Shown here one piece after another: positions 20,401 through 34,129 of a DNA stretch of 64,000 bases. The number at the start of each line of letters is the position of its first letter. Position 1 is the stretch's first letter. Made by a program: the position numbers and the translations under genes. Below the pieces are notes generated by a model. That model worked only from the letters and a program-made list of their open reading frames with translations, was not told the DNA's origin and made no database searches. The stretch covers positions 38,718,659-38,782,658 of the forward strand of contig CM049313.1 in assembly GCA_026874595.1 (NCBI GenBank), in the 5' to 3' direction. This DNA is from Sipunculus nudus. Its lineage: Eukaryota; Annelida; Sipuncula; Golfingiida; Sipunculidae.

Positions 20401-23400
20401 TCAACGGTACACCCCTGTCAATAGGATCTTTTTGTCACACCACCAAACAATGACCGAGAAGTAAACAAATCAATATATTAAAGAAAAATAACCCATTTCT
20501 CTGGAGTCAGTTAACCACACTACACAGAGTAGTCCCTTGTTAACACCTCTCCTGATCACATGACCATCGCGCACACATGACATCGTAATAGTGCGCTGCT
20601 CGCTTCAATGTTTACTCTCGCTGTGTACACAGCACAATCAGCCCACTAAAAGATACACGGAGCTCCGACCACCAGCAATCACTTGCTGGAGTACTGGTTT
20701 GACTCTCGAGACAAAATTACATAGCACTTACTAATTAACGCACAGACTATTCTATCTCAGACTCAGAATCAATGTCTTTCACAGCTGATGTCACCTGGAA
20801 TCATCCAGCTCTAGGTATCAGAATATGCTTCCACACAGCGATATCCAGTACATCTACAGTAACGCGTTTAAATAAAGTCCTCGGTCTGTTCCTGAAAGCG
20901 CTCACTGTCAAAATGCAATACTCTCTCTGAAGTCCGTTACAGTGTAATCACCGTGGCTTTCCTCAGACACTGACTATCTACGTTTATAGACATCATCTCT
21001 CAGCTGTCTAGACTCTGATGCACGCAAACCTGAGCCAAGACTGCAGATATCGTCGGGCTACACCAAACTGGCGCGCTGATCGGGCAATTATAGCAAATTT
21101 CTTGTTATTCACGTCTCATATATGGTTGCTGACGTCACAAGTCCTGACCGTCTTCTGGGTATTCATCACTTTCTATTATGCCGACCGTCAATACTAACAT
21201 GAATTTTAGGATGGACACGCCTACAGAGATAAAACCCTGAGAAACCCGAACTAAACAGGTGCTCTTCCTATGAAATGTACTGAAATTAACATCAAACGAG
21301 ACACGTGTGGTCTCTGACCAAAATTGTCACGCTAATATCTTAACATGATACTCCATATAAATGAACAATAAATTATCGAAACAATCACGTGGTTATATTC
21401 CCTACTTGAACATGCAATACAATGACACAGTTCTCTAGTGACACTTTCAAACGGAAATAAGTACCACTGACCGACAACAATAATAAGCTTTAACCCTTTC
21501 GTATTTCCCTTTTTTTTTATTTCAGAAATATATTGATACTCTACATTTACATTGCGGTCAATATCTTGCTAGCTATTTCTGTATCTCTATCACATTTTCA
21601 CCATTCCTTGCAGAGTGTGTTTGTTTTATGTGAGAATATGTTAAATATGTTTGACCTGAGATTATTTAGCCATACGAGGGTGTTCTAGGTGCTAATTGTG
21701 TGTGCGCTTAAATAGTAAGCCTGTTAACAGTGGAGGAATAAAGAAGCAGTGAAACAATCTTTTGTAAAATGCAGTTGCATCCTCGGGGTTCGCGAAATAG
21801 GAATACGGCCGGTGACTGTAAATACAACATGCACATTTCTGGAACGGGCGATGACTATAAATATAGCATGCACGGGTAGTTTCATAATGAAGGTTTGAAC
21901 ATTAAACAGTAAGCAAAGATTCACACCGAAAAGTGCACTCTTTATAATACATTATAATGCACAGATCATAATTTTAGCATCTACCTTACATGTAGGTGGC
22001 CAACATATTATAGCAGGACATGTAATAATGAGAGCTGTGATATAAAAATGATATAATTAATGATTTATATGATACATTTATATATTGTAAACACAACCAA
22101 TTCCATCACCCCACAACTGCTGATAATATTGCGGTGTGACTTTTGGTCTCTTCCCATAATTCATAAATGTCGCCCTTCGCAACGATGTCTGCGTCCAGGT
22201 ATATTCCTCGCTTCAGTCTTGGAAACATCCTGAAAGATTTAATAATTGTTGATTGCTGCTGTTAGTTTAATATTATAAACGGAAAAAGGTATTGTACAGA
22301 AAGCGTGTACAAATAACAAATTTAGCATATTTTTGTCTGTTTTTTTCCAGTTCTAGCATTTATATGTTATTACATAATATTTAAAAAGTCATATAGAACT
22401 GGAATGACAACATATAATCTTATCTGAGCCTATAGGCTCTTTTTTTATGCACGCGAAATAAACAGACTAAATTTAGCTTCGTCTTGTGGGCGGAAAAGAA
22501 ATACCCCTCTGTTCGTGATGTCCTTTCACTATATATGTTAGTTACCCCTTTCGCAGCGTTCGTGGCAATGGAATAGCTAAAGGAAAACACTTTGGGATGT
22601 AGAAAGTCATAAAATGATGCAGTCATACAATTTTTTTTTATTCAGCTTGATCGTTATATATATTTACAATTTTGCACCATCGTTCGAATGTCAAATATAA
22701 CTGTACAAAATAAAAAGCATATATAGAACTGAAAATTAAAGAAATATAGTTTAGAAATCTAATTTATGAATGATTTACATTCATGGACTATAATATTATG
22801 TTCTTTTTATTTCAATTACTTTTTAAGTAAATTACATAAACATGGGTGTTATTGTGGCAAGGGCTTTATTGAATTAGTAATATTTTGTGAACATGTAAAT
22901 TTGAAATGAAAACACAGGGTGTTTCGTGGATATGTAACACATTTTGATTTTGAAGTTTAAGACTGTAGACGTAAGGCCGCCCGCCCAACACTGCCTGCCT
23001 AGAAGAGGTTCGTTTTTTAGTAGAAATGACCTCTAGCGGGAGGGTGAGTTAATCGTGGTTAAAAGCCCAACACATTCTTTTTATCTCGTCCTTTGCCTAG
23101 AAAAGAAGACGGATTCACAGGCGCGCGTTTCTGCGTACATGGGAAAGATACATCGGTGCTATAAATCGTTATGCCCCCCTAGATGTTACACACGTGCGTT
23201 TGTTCTTGTATGATAAAAGTACACATAATTTACAATGATATTTAAAATAACGCTCAGCCCGGGAACATTCATTTGAAGGCCCTCGCTGTGACACGTCTCC
23301 GCGTGAATTGATAAGAAGCCTTATTCCTATACCGAAGAGACTGATGACGAGCTAGACGAATAAAATATCAAGGTTTGCAGAGACCATCATTAGAAAGGAA

Positions 23401-24078
23401 ATAAACCCACTTGTGAAGATAAAATCGACCATAGTTGGCCAAAGCTCCAGATCGGGAACCTTCCGGCCTTCTGTTGATCAACTTAGCCAGTGGATCTTCT
23501 AACATTTTTAATGAAAACTTGGCAACATCTACCTGACAGAAAAAGACTTAATCTGCTACAGGAAAACATTGTTTAAACCCGTTGACACTATGAACCCACA
23601 AAATAGAAGCACATTGTTGGGAAGTTACAACTAAGGAGGTAAAACCAGAATGACGTTTTGTAGCTAATGAGCGATTTCTTTAGTCATGACCCTTCCAACG
23701 GGAGAAAATTAGATAAGATTTAATAGTATAAGAGGGTTTTATATTGTACTTAGTATCGGCTGTGGCTTGATAACAAAACAATTCAAATACTCTTTGAATC
23801 CCCCGCCTTGTCCGCTGTCCAGGACATGGAACTTCACCGGGTGGTGAGTGTTATTTTGTATTGAATTAATAACAACGACAGCTCCTGGAACATGAAACGT
23901 GGAAACTAATATCCTATAATATTCAGTGACTGAGGAGGCCAGCTGCAGTTCACATTTTATTTGCCTCCATTAGATTTTACCATCATAGAATATATTTAAA
24001 ATTCAAACATAGAATGTAATGTAAATCTCATTTGATGCGGTCACCATTGGTTTAAATTTGGGAGTGGCCGTTATACAA
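20401..24078. other. long non-coding stretch, no gene seen
   Basis: About 3.7 kb with no supported exon. 20,540-21,340 is moderately GC-richer and unique-looking. 22,970-23,640 is also less AT-rich and could hold regulatory sequence, but nothing definite is visible. Confidence 0.45.
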
Positions 24079-24514
24079 CATATGACTGGGGTATTCTAAA
24101 AACAGATTGGTCAAATATGTGATTAATTTGGTTGGCTGAGATGATATTGGTAGATTTAACCAGGTTAAATCAACCAACTCGTTTGCCATGCACTCACCAG
24201 CACACTTGGTCATTTTGACCAATTTTTATTGAAAGACCATTAGGTTGCATATATTAACCAAATAAATAGGCCGAGTAAATTTTTTTTTTTATTTCACAAA
24301 CATATTGGTTATTTTAACCAACTCTTTGGTCATGTAATTGTCCGTTTTGACCATTTTTTATTTTTTCACCATTTGGTTGCATATATTTCAACAATTTTAT
24401 TGGTTGAGTTAAAAATTGGTTGATTTTACCGACTTTTTGTTTATTTTTGCAAAGTGGTTGGTCAAGCACTGACCAAAAAGATTTGTCTGTTCACAATAGA
24501 CATAAAAATTGAAG

Positions 24515-24600
24515 CAAGCTTTACTGACCGAATGGCAAATCCTCTGAATTGTATGCGAGCAGTCAGAGGTTCGATTCCACGATCGGGCGGACTTCCACCT
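24515..24600 (+). repeat. tRNA-like segment
   Basis: A box B-like AGAGGTTCGATTCCAC near 24,563 is preceded by ACTGACCGAATGGCAAATCC, which is A-box-like. It lacks a clean acceptor stem. It is probably a tRNA-derived SINE relic next to the 1300-bp element. Confidence 0.45.
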
Positions 24601-24627
24601 TCACCGGAGAATATAACACCGTAAGAC

Positions 24628-25927
24628 CCCAGTCACACCAAAATGCCCGTGCTGCTACGGTTTAAACCGTGGTAACACCTTGAGGAACCGTGCAGAACCC
24701 TAGCCATACCTTTAAGAACCGTAAGAGTACCTTGAAGAACCGTGGAAACCGTGAAGCACCGGGATTGAGTCCCGGATGTTTTAAAGGGTTTAAATTTTCC
24801 GGGACATGTCAAGGTACACCGTTAGGAAAGGTCATACCGGGATAAACCATAGTCTAATCGTAGTAAAAGCTTTGTGTCACCGGATACCCCTTAACAACAC
24901 CTTGACGCCACCGTGAATTATTTCCGGGACAACCGGTGACTTTCTATGGCCTCACGGCTTTCCATGGTCCTTTTGCGGTGCTGTCACGGAGTTTACGTCA
25001 TAGGTACTGCTACGTCTAATCAAGGTCTAACCACGGTTTTTCACGGTAAAGGAAGGTTTTCTCACGATGAAGGGACGGTTCTTCACGGAAACTGACCGTG
25101 GACTCACGTTCGAGCCATGTTTTGAGTATGGATATTAAGGTGCCGCTACGCAAGACTACGGCGCCACATGGGTGAGAAAGTACTAGCCCTTTGGTTTCTC
25201 GGTTTGCCACGGTTTACCACGGTCTTGCATATAAATAGGGGTGATTTTTCAATGCTTTCATTCTTGCGCATGTGCTCTGCAGAGATGTCGCAACAACTCA
25301 TCCGTCACCGTCTTGTTTGGCTCAGCTTTTCTCTTTCGCATTTTTTGGCATAATAATAGCCTACAGATGGCTATCAAAAATAAATAAATAAAAACTGTCA
25401 TTTAACACTGAGTGGACACGGATGAACGGCTTATTTTTCTCGTGTTTTTTTTTTTTTTTTCAAAATGTGCTTGAATGCTTGTGCTACCGCTCTTTTATAG
25501 CCCACGGCGTGTCTACCGTAATAAACCGTAGTAACACCGGAGTGACCTAAGTGACAGCGTGACCACCCCAAGTCCACCGTAACTCCACCGTGGCAGCACC
25601 GTAAGTACCGTAACAACACCGTAGTGGCACCGTAAAGAATCGTAGGTCAAACAGCTACACCGTGGGTCATACTGTGCTGAACCGTAATGAAACCGTGGGC
25701 ACCGTAGTGTCACCTTAATTATTGACACCCTAGGGCCACCGGGACAAACCGTGAGTATACCGTGAACTACCGTACTGACATGGGGAAAGATGATGACCGT
25801 TGACGATCGTCGAGACCTCCACGGTGGGTTTTTCGATATTTGGTCCCGCTTCTTCCCGGTTCGAAAACCGGGACGAACCGGGGGTAGATAAAACACCGTA
25901 GTAACACCTATTGTCGGTGTGACTGGG
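24628..25927. mobile_element. 1300-bp inverted-repeat element rich in ACCGT/ACGGT
   Basis: The exact 12-bp terminal inverted repeats are CCCAGTCACACC (24,628-24,639) and GGTGTGACTGGG (25,916-25,927). The inverted similarity extends inward imperfectly (GCTACGGTTT against ACTACGGTGT). The interior is crowded with AACCGTGG, ACCGTAG and the inverse ACGGTT words, mostly ACCGT in the outer parts and ACGGT in the middle. It has no transposase. The flanks do not show an obvious target duplication, so the superfamily is left open. Confidence 0.8.
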
Positions 25928-26175
25928 CCATAAACATGTCCATTGGTCTAACCAACCAGAATTGGTTGATATGATCAATTTTTTTACCTGATTTAACCAA
26001 TTTGTTAATGATAGGGTGACCAAGATATTGGTTAAACAGACCAGGATAGTTGGTTAGTATATAACCAATCTAGATTCGTTAAAAATTCAACCAAAAAAAA
26101 GGATTGGTTGGACACATAAACCCAACTAGATTTGTTAAAAATAACCAATATATTGGTCATTTCAACCTATATTTA

Positions 26176-28374
26176 TAGTGTGTGATCAACAGTATGCCGC
26201 CTATTACTCTGGCTCACCTGCTTACACATATAGTCCACCTATATCCTTCATGGCTCTCCACGTACGAATATTTATAAATAATTTAATAGGAGCATATGAT
26301 ATTAATATAATTCACCATAATTAATTGTGCGAGGAAAAACAAAATAGAAACACAGGTAATCAAGGGAAATTATGTCCTCCTGACCAACGCTGACATCCAA
26401 CTGAGGTACTTTTGAGTTTTGATCTAAGCAATAATACGTTAAGATACCATGTGAAAACTTTAATTTCCAGAACAAATGGCTCAACAAATTTAATAACCAC
26501 CACAGCCTATAATGCTCTGTTTTGTAGCATGACAGGTTGCTCTGTTCATCATATTTCATGTATTGATTATGCTTATAAGGTCACGTATAGTTCATGGTTT
26601 CGTCAATGGAAGCTGGCGACAAGGCAACTTGAGGATTATTCCACTTACTGTTTATCCTAAAATTCCTATAGAAAAAGTTGCTGATATTGTACTGAATTAT
26701 TTATTTAAAAAACACACACACACACACAAAGATCGCATAATAACCAACCTATGTAGGCAAATGCATTCACCGACATCAGTATATGCACAGTTTCGTCTGG
26801 GTTTTTTCTTCCTCCTTTCCCTTGATTCCAATAATTTTCGTATCATGAGAGTTCCCAAATTTCTGATTTTCCGGCATTTTTGTTTTATCTCTTTCTCTAG
26901 AAAACCCGGTACTGAAGCCTTCGTCAGATAATGTCCTATAACAATCAAACTAGTAGATTCTTAAAGATATACAAGGAAAAGCACAATTCTAAAACATCAT
27001 TTGAATTACAATTTACAGGCAGAAGTAAAAAAATGAAATTTCGGCATTTTTTCCTTTAAATCATAAAAGCCAGGACACCTGTTAGTCACATATTGTTTTA
27101 ATTTTTTTCTTATACAGTTTTAATGATAAAATCCTTCATTTCCCTAAAAATTAAATGTGCTTCAGGTTTTTCATAAATTTTAGTGTCAAATGAATTTTTT
27201 AAAAGTGTTAATTAAATTTTTTTATTGTGGGAAAAAGTCATTGTTTTTATTTTTCGTATGTTTTGAATATAGGAGCGTTAGGTTAAGACATCTAGAGACC
27301 TACCGTTCATGGATATTGGTATGTGTTTTGTGTCTACACGTCATATTTGGATGAGCGAGTTTGTTAATTCCATGGCAATATAGTACATCAGACGCTGCAG
27401 TTGCTCGATGACCGGGTTCTCACGCTCCTTAAAATTACTCTTTTTCATGCATTGGGCATAAGGACGTTATTTTATCAAATGATGAAAAAGTAGGATATGA
27501 TCTCACAGTGTACACATGACAAAGAGATAATTTTAAGTATTGATTCCAGTTTGAATGTATTTGGTTTGTCAAGAAACCTAGTGATTTTTGTGTGCTTGTA
27601 TTAGTTGACAGTATCTCAGTGCATTTCGGAACTATTCAAAACATCATGGGGATAACCAAAGAAAAGGTGTAAGATACTATAGCCCTTGTCAAACCAAAGA
27701 TACAACCAGGTTAACACAGTTTCTCCTTGACCGAAACTCTCACCGGACAGTCGTGAGAAGAGCTTGCGACTGATTCTTGGGTCATGCTGAATCTAGGGTA
27801 GCATCAGGTTTTTTTTGGGTCCTGTTCAAAATCCAGGCGCGAATCTGGTAGTATGGTTGTACCAGCAGGCTTGGGTCATCGCTTCGTCGTGCAACTGCTG
27901 ACGATTGGTGGCGCCACCAGTGAAACGACCTTAAGATCAGTAGGCCTATAATGCGACTCGCTATATAGTCTCTTCCGAATAGTTGCGCGACATAACGATC
28001 GTGCTTCAGTTCTGCTACTTGGATGAATGTGTTGCGTTCTGGGCCAGTCAATCCCAGGAATACACGTATATAGCAACAGGGTCGGTGGCACGACGGTTTC
28101 AATGATTGGTCGCAGGTCACCACGCCCAGTCGCACACTTGGTCGCTGGTCATTTAGACTGTCCCCATGATCAATAATGACCGCCACGAATCGACACATGA
28201 CTGACCTTGTGATCGATCATGGGTGATACCGGCTATAACTGATCATGCGCTGATTCGAACATTCAATGGTATCAAACTACTAGTCAACTCTATGTTACGT
28301 GTCCTAAGACAACAGTGTGAGGTCCTTACAAGCAAACGTTGTAAAATGCATGTACATGTATTTTGAAGTACTGG
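26176..28374. other. non-coding, with a GC-richer block at 27,690-28,260
   Basis: A (CA)n run lies at 26,712-26,727. The block 27,690-28,260 is less AT-rich and holds a 138-codon minus-strand open frame with no recognisable domain. The block has repeated GATCATG and CTGGTC/GACCAG words, so an unclassified repeat is more likely than a gene. Confidence 0.4.
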
Positions 28375-28424
28375 TATATATAAATATATATATATATATT
28401 TCAGTACTTCCAATATTATATTAC

Positions 28425-28462
<38 letters not shown>
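28375..28462. repeat. AT microsatellite
   Basis: Two AT-dinucleotide runs lie either side of TTTCAGTACTTCC, which itself mirrors GAAGTACTGG just before the first run, giving a hairpin-like layout. Confidence 0.85.
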
Positions 28463-28468
<6 letters not shown>

Positions 28469-28469
28469 T

Positions 28470-31263
28470 ATACCACAAATAGCTATAAAAACGAAGGCTA
28501 AAAGGACCTGTAATAGTAACTTTTATTTTCTTACCTGGAAACATTTATTTCAACGGTTGAGAAATGTAAGTGATTTCGACGTCATAAACACAATAGTGCC
28601 AAGGGCGGACAATAGCAGGGCTGTCAGAGTCATCTTCGTATATCCAGATATCATTTTGAACCAATCCTTATCTGAAAATATATCACTGAGCGACCTCGAA
28701 ATGCGACTTCCAAAGTGTACCATCAGTCAGCTTTACCTTTTAGTTCACAAACATTGATTCTACGTATGACATATGGAAGATACCGGTTTGACAGATTGCA
28801 CAGGAGCAAAACACACTATAAATAAACACCAGTTTATTGTCGGCAGAGGTATAGGTGCAAAGTGTCGTAAACACTTGCTCTGTATGTTGCACATGATACA
28901 GTCAACGTTCGTTCGTGTTGCAATAACAGATCGCAAGGAGATAAATGATAAGACGAATTTCATGGCCAAAAACAATTTTTTATGTCAATTTACTTACTTA
29001 AAATATAAGTAAATAGCAAATGAAATAGCTTCTCGATAATATTATAAGTATTTCAAACAATGATTAATCAATTTCTTGAACATTTCAGGCGTATACTTGG
29101 TCAATTTTTCAGTGTCGCTCAGCAAAATTTTAAATCTAAATGCTTATTATAACAGTTTTAAAGGGTTAGCTATTTCTACGTATAGCTCAGATTGAATTTG
29201 ACAATAAGATATATATGTATATATATATAAACCTAATGCTATAAACTAACATCAAAATAGTCTAAATGAACAAATGGTCTCAGACGAACAATAATAAACA
29301 GTACAATGTGAATGTTATTTTTTAACAACATGTACTGAAGCGAACACCCTTGTATCTATAATTTATATAAACAATTGATCCCCATATCGGCGATGTTGAA
29401 TGAATGAATGAAAGGATGAATGAATGAATGGATAATATCATATCGAACTGAATACCTGTGAATTTATGCGAAAATTCGATAAATTTGAACAAGATATGGT
29501 ATCCCTGTGGCAAAATTAAGTGTTGTAATGATATATGCATTTTCTCTTCGGATGTATTATATATTTAACGGCCGAAATCAAATTAAATGACTTTAATAAC
29601 TTGGAGGGGGATTGGGAGGGTGCAGGGAAGACCACATAAAGCTATGGGATCGCACAATATTTTTAAAACAAAAAAAAAAGAATGTTATCCCTTAAATCAA
29701 ACAATGCGTCATTGACTACCAGTAATGGAGAGCAAAAAGGATCTGTAACCCCCCCCCCCCCTTAGCAAAAGGCCGCTTAGAGGGGTCGATTTGTTTATTC
29801 CTATATCCATATTTAGGTATAATATTTTCTTTTCTGCGCTAGATCTCCAATATGGCTGATTTTAGAAAAAGACCTAACATTTGGCCAAAATATTTGTCAT
29901 ACGTGAGAGATTTGCATCTAAAATTTGTTTTGGCATAGGCTCTTTTCAAAAGTGGAACATTTCAAAGCAGATCCCTGATTATCCCTCGGTTCTACGCGTC
30001 GTTGCGCTTAACCTCCTTAATGACTCAGAGTGACTAATCTGCCAAGTACAACTGCACATGTACGAGAACAAAAAGGCTTAATTAAAATTACGTAACTACA
30101 TGAGTCTACTGCACTATCACTATAATAATATACACAAAACAAAGGCTCTAATTTTATTTTATCTGCTTCATATATCTTTGCTATGTAGCAGTGAGGTATC
30201 AAAATATTTATGTTTAAGTCTCCCCAATGATATTAACCTCGAGTACGTCGCATACCGGAATCACCTCGTGTGACAACAACTGAACAACTCATACAAAAAT
30301 CAATACATATTACAAATTGAATTTCAACTCATTAAGTGATTTATAATAATAAACGAAGCCAGGAGCATTATTGGCCCTGACAGTATGTGTATAAAGTTAT
30401 TTTCCGTTTAAACATGCTTTTACAACAGCATTTAACACAGAAAACTGGTTTAAGAAACCTTACCTGTACAGTAATTGGCCATAGCTATCTGGCAAGTAAA
30501 CATGACTCGTTTTCATATTGTTATATTATATACGCCATCTTCTAACAACAAATGCGCTACTTATTTGTCTTCAATAACTCATTTTACTATGGTTATATGA
30601 TATACAAGGCATTCTTAAACAGTGATGTACCATGCATTGTGCCATCTGATAGTATGCGTGCTGCTTCCCTTCCTGTTGCATATATCATATTCATCAATCG
30701 CATATGCTCAAATGGCTATGCATACAACACACTTTAACACAGGTACCATTATGGTATTCAATAGATCATAAACTGCTAACTAGTAACATTATTTTGTATG
30801 TGTTTTGAGCGTACACCGCACAAAAAATGTAAGTGCATATCCAAATGTTACTATTGTTAGTCCATACATGGACCTTTCTGAATAAACTATGATATAAATC
30901 TCTGCTGAGCGGATATTACGTTGCTTGAATTACTAGAATACTGGAATAATAAAGCAAATAGTCTTATAACGCTCAAATAAGATACATGTATTATTTTTTC
31001 GCTTGATATATTTAAGACACGATTTGATTGCGCTTCCAAGGGTTTTGACCCTTCGGAATAGGATCAGGAAACCATGGCCGATAGTGTCCCATAGCTAGGG
31101 GACACTAGCCGGTCAGACTGTCCGGCCGGAGGTGGATTTAGCCATACAGAAACGATAGTTTTCCGCTCCTATCAGCCCTTATCTGGTAAATTTCCACCCC
31201 TGTGACTGTAATAAATTGGGCATGGAGAAACACCAATATATGTGTGTGTGTGTTACGTCGTGT

Positions 31264-31266
<3 letters not shown>
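28470..31266. other. non-coding, no gene seen
   Basis: A GAAT-type tetranucleotide repeat lies at 29,395-29,431 and a 12-base C run near 29,750. The rest is AT-rich with no supported exon or RNA gene. Confidence 0.5.

Positions 31267-31310
<44 letters not shown>
31267..31310. repeat. (AG)n microsatellite
   Basis: About 22 AG units. The run directly adjoins the outer edge of the left arm of the inverted array. Confidence 0.95.
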
Positions 31311-31314
<4 letters not shown>

Positions 31315-31319
31315 CAACT

Positions 31320-32420
31320 CCCATTATAAACCGCGGGCTGGAGGGACCCAGCTTGCCTTCCCCAACCAATTAGCCAACATATTTTTTCTTATTACTATAT
31401 GCCAATTCTTTTATTATAAGGATGTTTACATTTTATCAACTTATACTCAGCAATGGTTCTGGGATGTTTTTGCACCATAGCAACTTCAGATTTTGTCACA
31501 CATCTTGGGGGTAGGGGAAATTTAAATGACCATAATTCCACATCTTTTCACCCTAGAATAAAAAAGTACCCATCAAATTATTTTGTTTAACAATCCAGTT
31601 TAGATGATAAATAACGTATGCAAATGTGGGAAGTTTTGAGATCAGCAGGGGTCAAAAGGTAATGAGATTTTCCCCTTTGGTCAAATTTTAGAAACTGACG
31701 AGTCATTTTTTCTCTTTATGGAGGAAATAGGTCAAATGATCAATTTATGGCCTGATTTGGATTTATATCTCACACTTGGAAAGTTTTAGCTCACACATGT
31801 TTATAGAATACTTTAAATAAAAGCACCTGAAGAAAACGAAATTGGAGCAATATTCAGGATTTTGAGAAAAGCCATATTATAGAGGTAGGGGAATTTAAAA
31901 TGACCATAACTACATCAACTTTTAATCTAGAACAATGAAGTACCCATCAAATTGTTGCTGTTGTCATACCGGTAAAGATGATTTATGACACATGCAAATA
32001 TGGTCGGTATAGAGTCCAAAGGTTTAAGTCTCGGGTAAAATATAGAAACTAACGACTCATAATTATTCTGTATGGTTGATATAGATAAATAATCAAATTA
32101 TGGCCTTTAAATGAATTAGTTTCATACATTGAGACTGTTCTGGTTCACAAATATTCACGCACCTTCACAAGTTCATTTATCAACGATAACAGCATCTGAC
32201 CCTACGACAATGGTGAAATATTAAAGATTTTGTGAAAAACGTTAAGTTAGGAGTAGGGAATCTAAAATGACCATAATTACACTAAATTTTAATCTAGAAC
32301 AATAAAGTACACATCTTATTTTTTAATACCGGTTAAGATGGTATATATCATATGCAAATAAGAAGTGATTAAGGTAGAGTAACATGGGTTAGAAACACCA
32401 TGTTAGTTGTAGGGAAAATT
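31320..32420 (-). repeat. left arm of a large inverted array, ~370-bp units
   Basis: A GTAGGG-(A/T)-rich motif followed by ATGACCATAA recurs at 31,511, 31,885 and 32,253, with a weaker copy near 32,409. On the minus strand these units match the 34-36.8 kb array: GGCCATAAATTGATC, GACCTATTTCCTC, CCCCTGCTGATCTCAA, TTATTTATCATCT and TAATGGTCATTTTAATTTCC have counterparts in the same order. The outermost part (31,322-31,385, rc TTGGCTAATTGGTTGGGG) matches TTTGGCTAATTGGTGGGGGG at 35,492. Confidence 0.78.
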
Positions 32421-34129
32421 GAAGTAATTCTAAGTGTATGACATAGAACAATATATTTTTGTTATGTCAGTTTAGCTAATATATAAGAATTCATGTTTTA
32501 CATCAGTATTGATATCAGCCTTGTTTGCCTTGATGTTAATCTAGAAAGCAGTGTTTCAACATTTTTTTCATTAGCCTGATGTCGACATAAGCCTACTTTT
32601 GACAGAAGTGTAACATTTCAAGTAAAAGGATATAATCAAACGTCCAAAATGGCTGTTAATATGGATACCACAATGACAAAAAAGGTGAATATTCATATAG
32701 CCATATGTCATCACATACTAATGATTTTTAAGATGTTGCTTAACTGCGATGTTTGTGCAACCCGTGACTTAACGGAACATTCCCCCCCCCCCCCCAAAAA
32801 AAAAAAACTGTACCTGGTCACAAGTCTGATGTTACATATTGTAAAATTTTATATTTTAAAGGTGAACATAAATCATTGAAATTAGCCATTTGAAAATAGC
32901 CATGGAGGAATGGGGGAAAAGCGAATTATTTCAGTCCATTCAGCATCAACAAAGTCCTTCTGCGATATTTGCCATCAAAATCAGGTGATAACATGTAGCT
33001 GGTCTTTAGGTGAATTTAGCTGGCCATTGGATGAGCTAGTGAATTAGCTGAATGTATAACTGGAGAAAATTTTAGCAGTTACATAGAAAACCTTTGGAAC
33101 GCTTAGTCCCTTCCCCGAAACTGAGAGAAACCGAATTAGGGTTGCTTTATATGCCCTTTAAAGTTTGCATGTTAACCTATTGAAATTAAACATTTGCAGT
33201 CTCTTAAGATCCAAGATTGCGGCCAATATAGCCGTCTTTTTTACTTTTCTGTTAAAATACTTGTATAACAATGGTTTCTCCTTATCTTAGCATTGTTTAA
33301 ACAGCCAGTTTAAACTTGTGTATAACATCTGAGTCAAGTCATGTACTTTAATATCTTAAAGGGCTAGCAGTATGGCCACAGTAATGGCGATACAATTAAA
33401 TATCAGTGGTAACATGTATATAATTTATATATAAGTTCGTCTGGACCATTGTGGATTTAAAGGACATATTAATCATTTTCTGATCTTTTTTGTTCAAAGA
33501 TGGCGTTAAAATGTGGCCAATATCTGTAATCTATGATGGGCTATCTGAAATAGTTATAATTGTTATAACTGTTACCCTTGTTATATCTGTGTTACTTTAA
33601 CATATTACATATCCTTACTCATATGATAATTCTTTTTATGAGAAAATGTAAACTGTACCATAACAATACATACTGGATTTGTAATGTAAGATCTTTAATA
33701 AAGTGATCATTTGACGATTAAAATAATGAAAGGACGTGCCTTTTCCGCCACTTAAGCAGCCAAATGGCATGTACTTGTTATATATATATTTCTCCCTTTA
33801 ACCTGTTTCCAGCATACAAGGTATTGATTTACCAGTACTTTCTAGATTTTGCTCAAGGTGAACATTTCATGAGCTTTTCACCCATGCTGACCCTAAAGCA
33901 TACCTGCATATCATTTAAATGGACTAAGCGTTACATCCAGAACTGTCTGAATGTATGTTATAACCTAATTTCGGGCCATTTTATGATCATTTGGTCTATC
34001 TACTTACTTAAGAGAGCGATGAGTAGTCGCTTGTACTAGATTTTGGCCGAGACTAAAATCTATATATACATGTAATTTAAATATCAAACAAGTTAACATT
34101 CAAAGCAACAATACGATTGATAACTCTTG
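32421..34129. other. spacer between the inverted arms
   Basis: About 1.7 kb of AT-rich DNA with a C/A run near 32,782-32,806. No transposase or other coding signal is visible. Phrases such as GCGGCCAATATAG recur weakly. Confidence 0.5.

Larger units (their letters stand above)
24085..26175. repeat. TTGGTT/AACCAA-motif repeat block, split by a DNA element
   Basis: 24,085-24,480 and 25,935-26,175 are dense in short inverted motifs such as ATTGGTTATTTTAACCAACT and AGATTTAACCAGGTTAAATC. The left half contains an internal direct repeat of roughly 125 bp (TTTTGACCA...AGGTTGCATATAT, twice). The 1300-bp element lies between the halves, so it may have inserted into a pre-existing member of this family. 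Confidence 0.65.

Noticed and set aside
27782-28198. 138-codon minus-strand open frame
   Set aside because: No recognisable motif. The block contains repeated words and is more likely an unclassified repeat.
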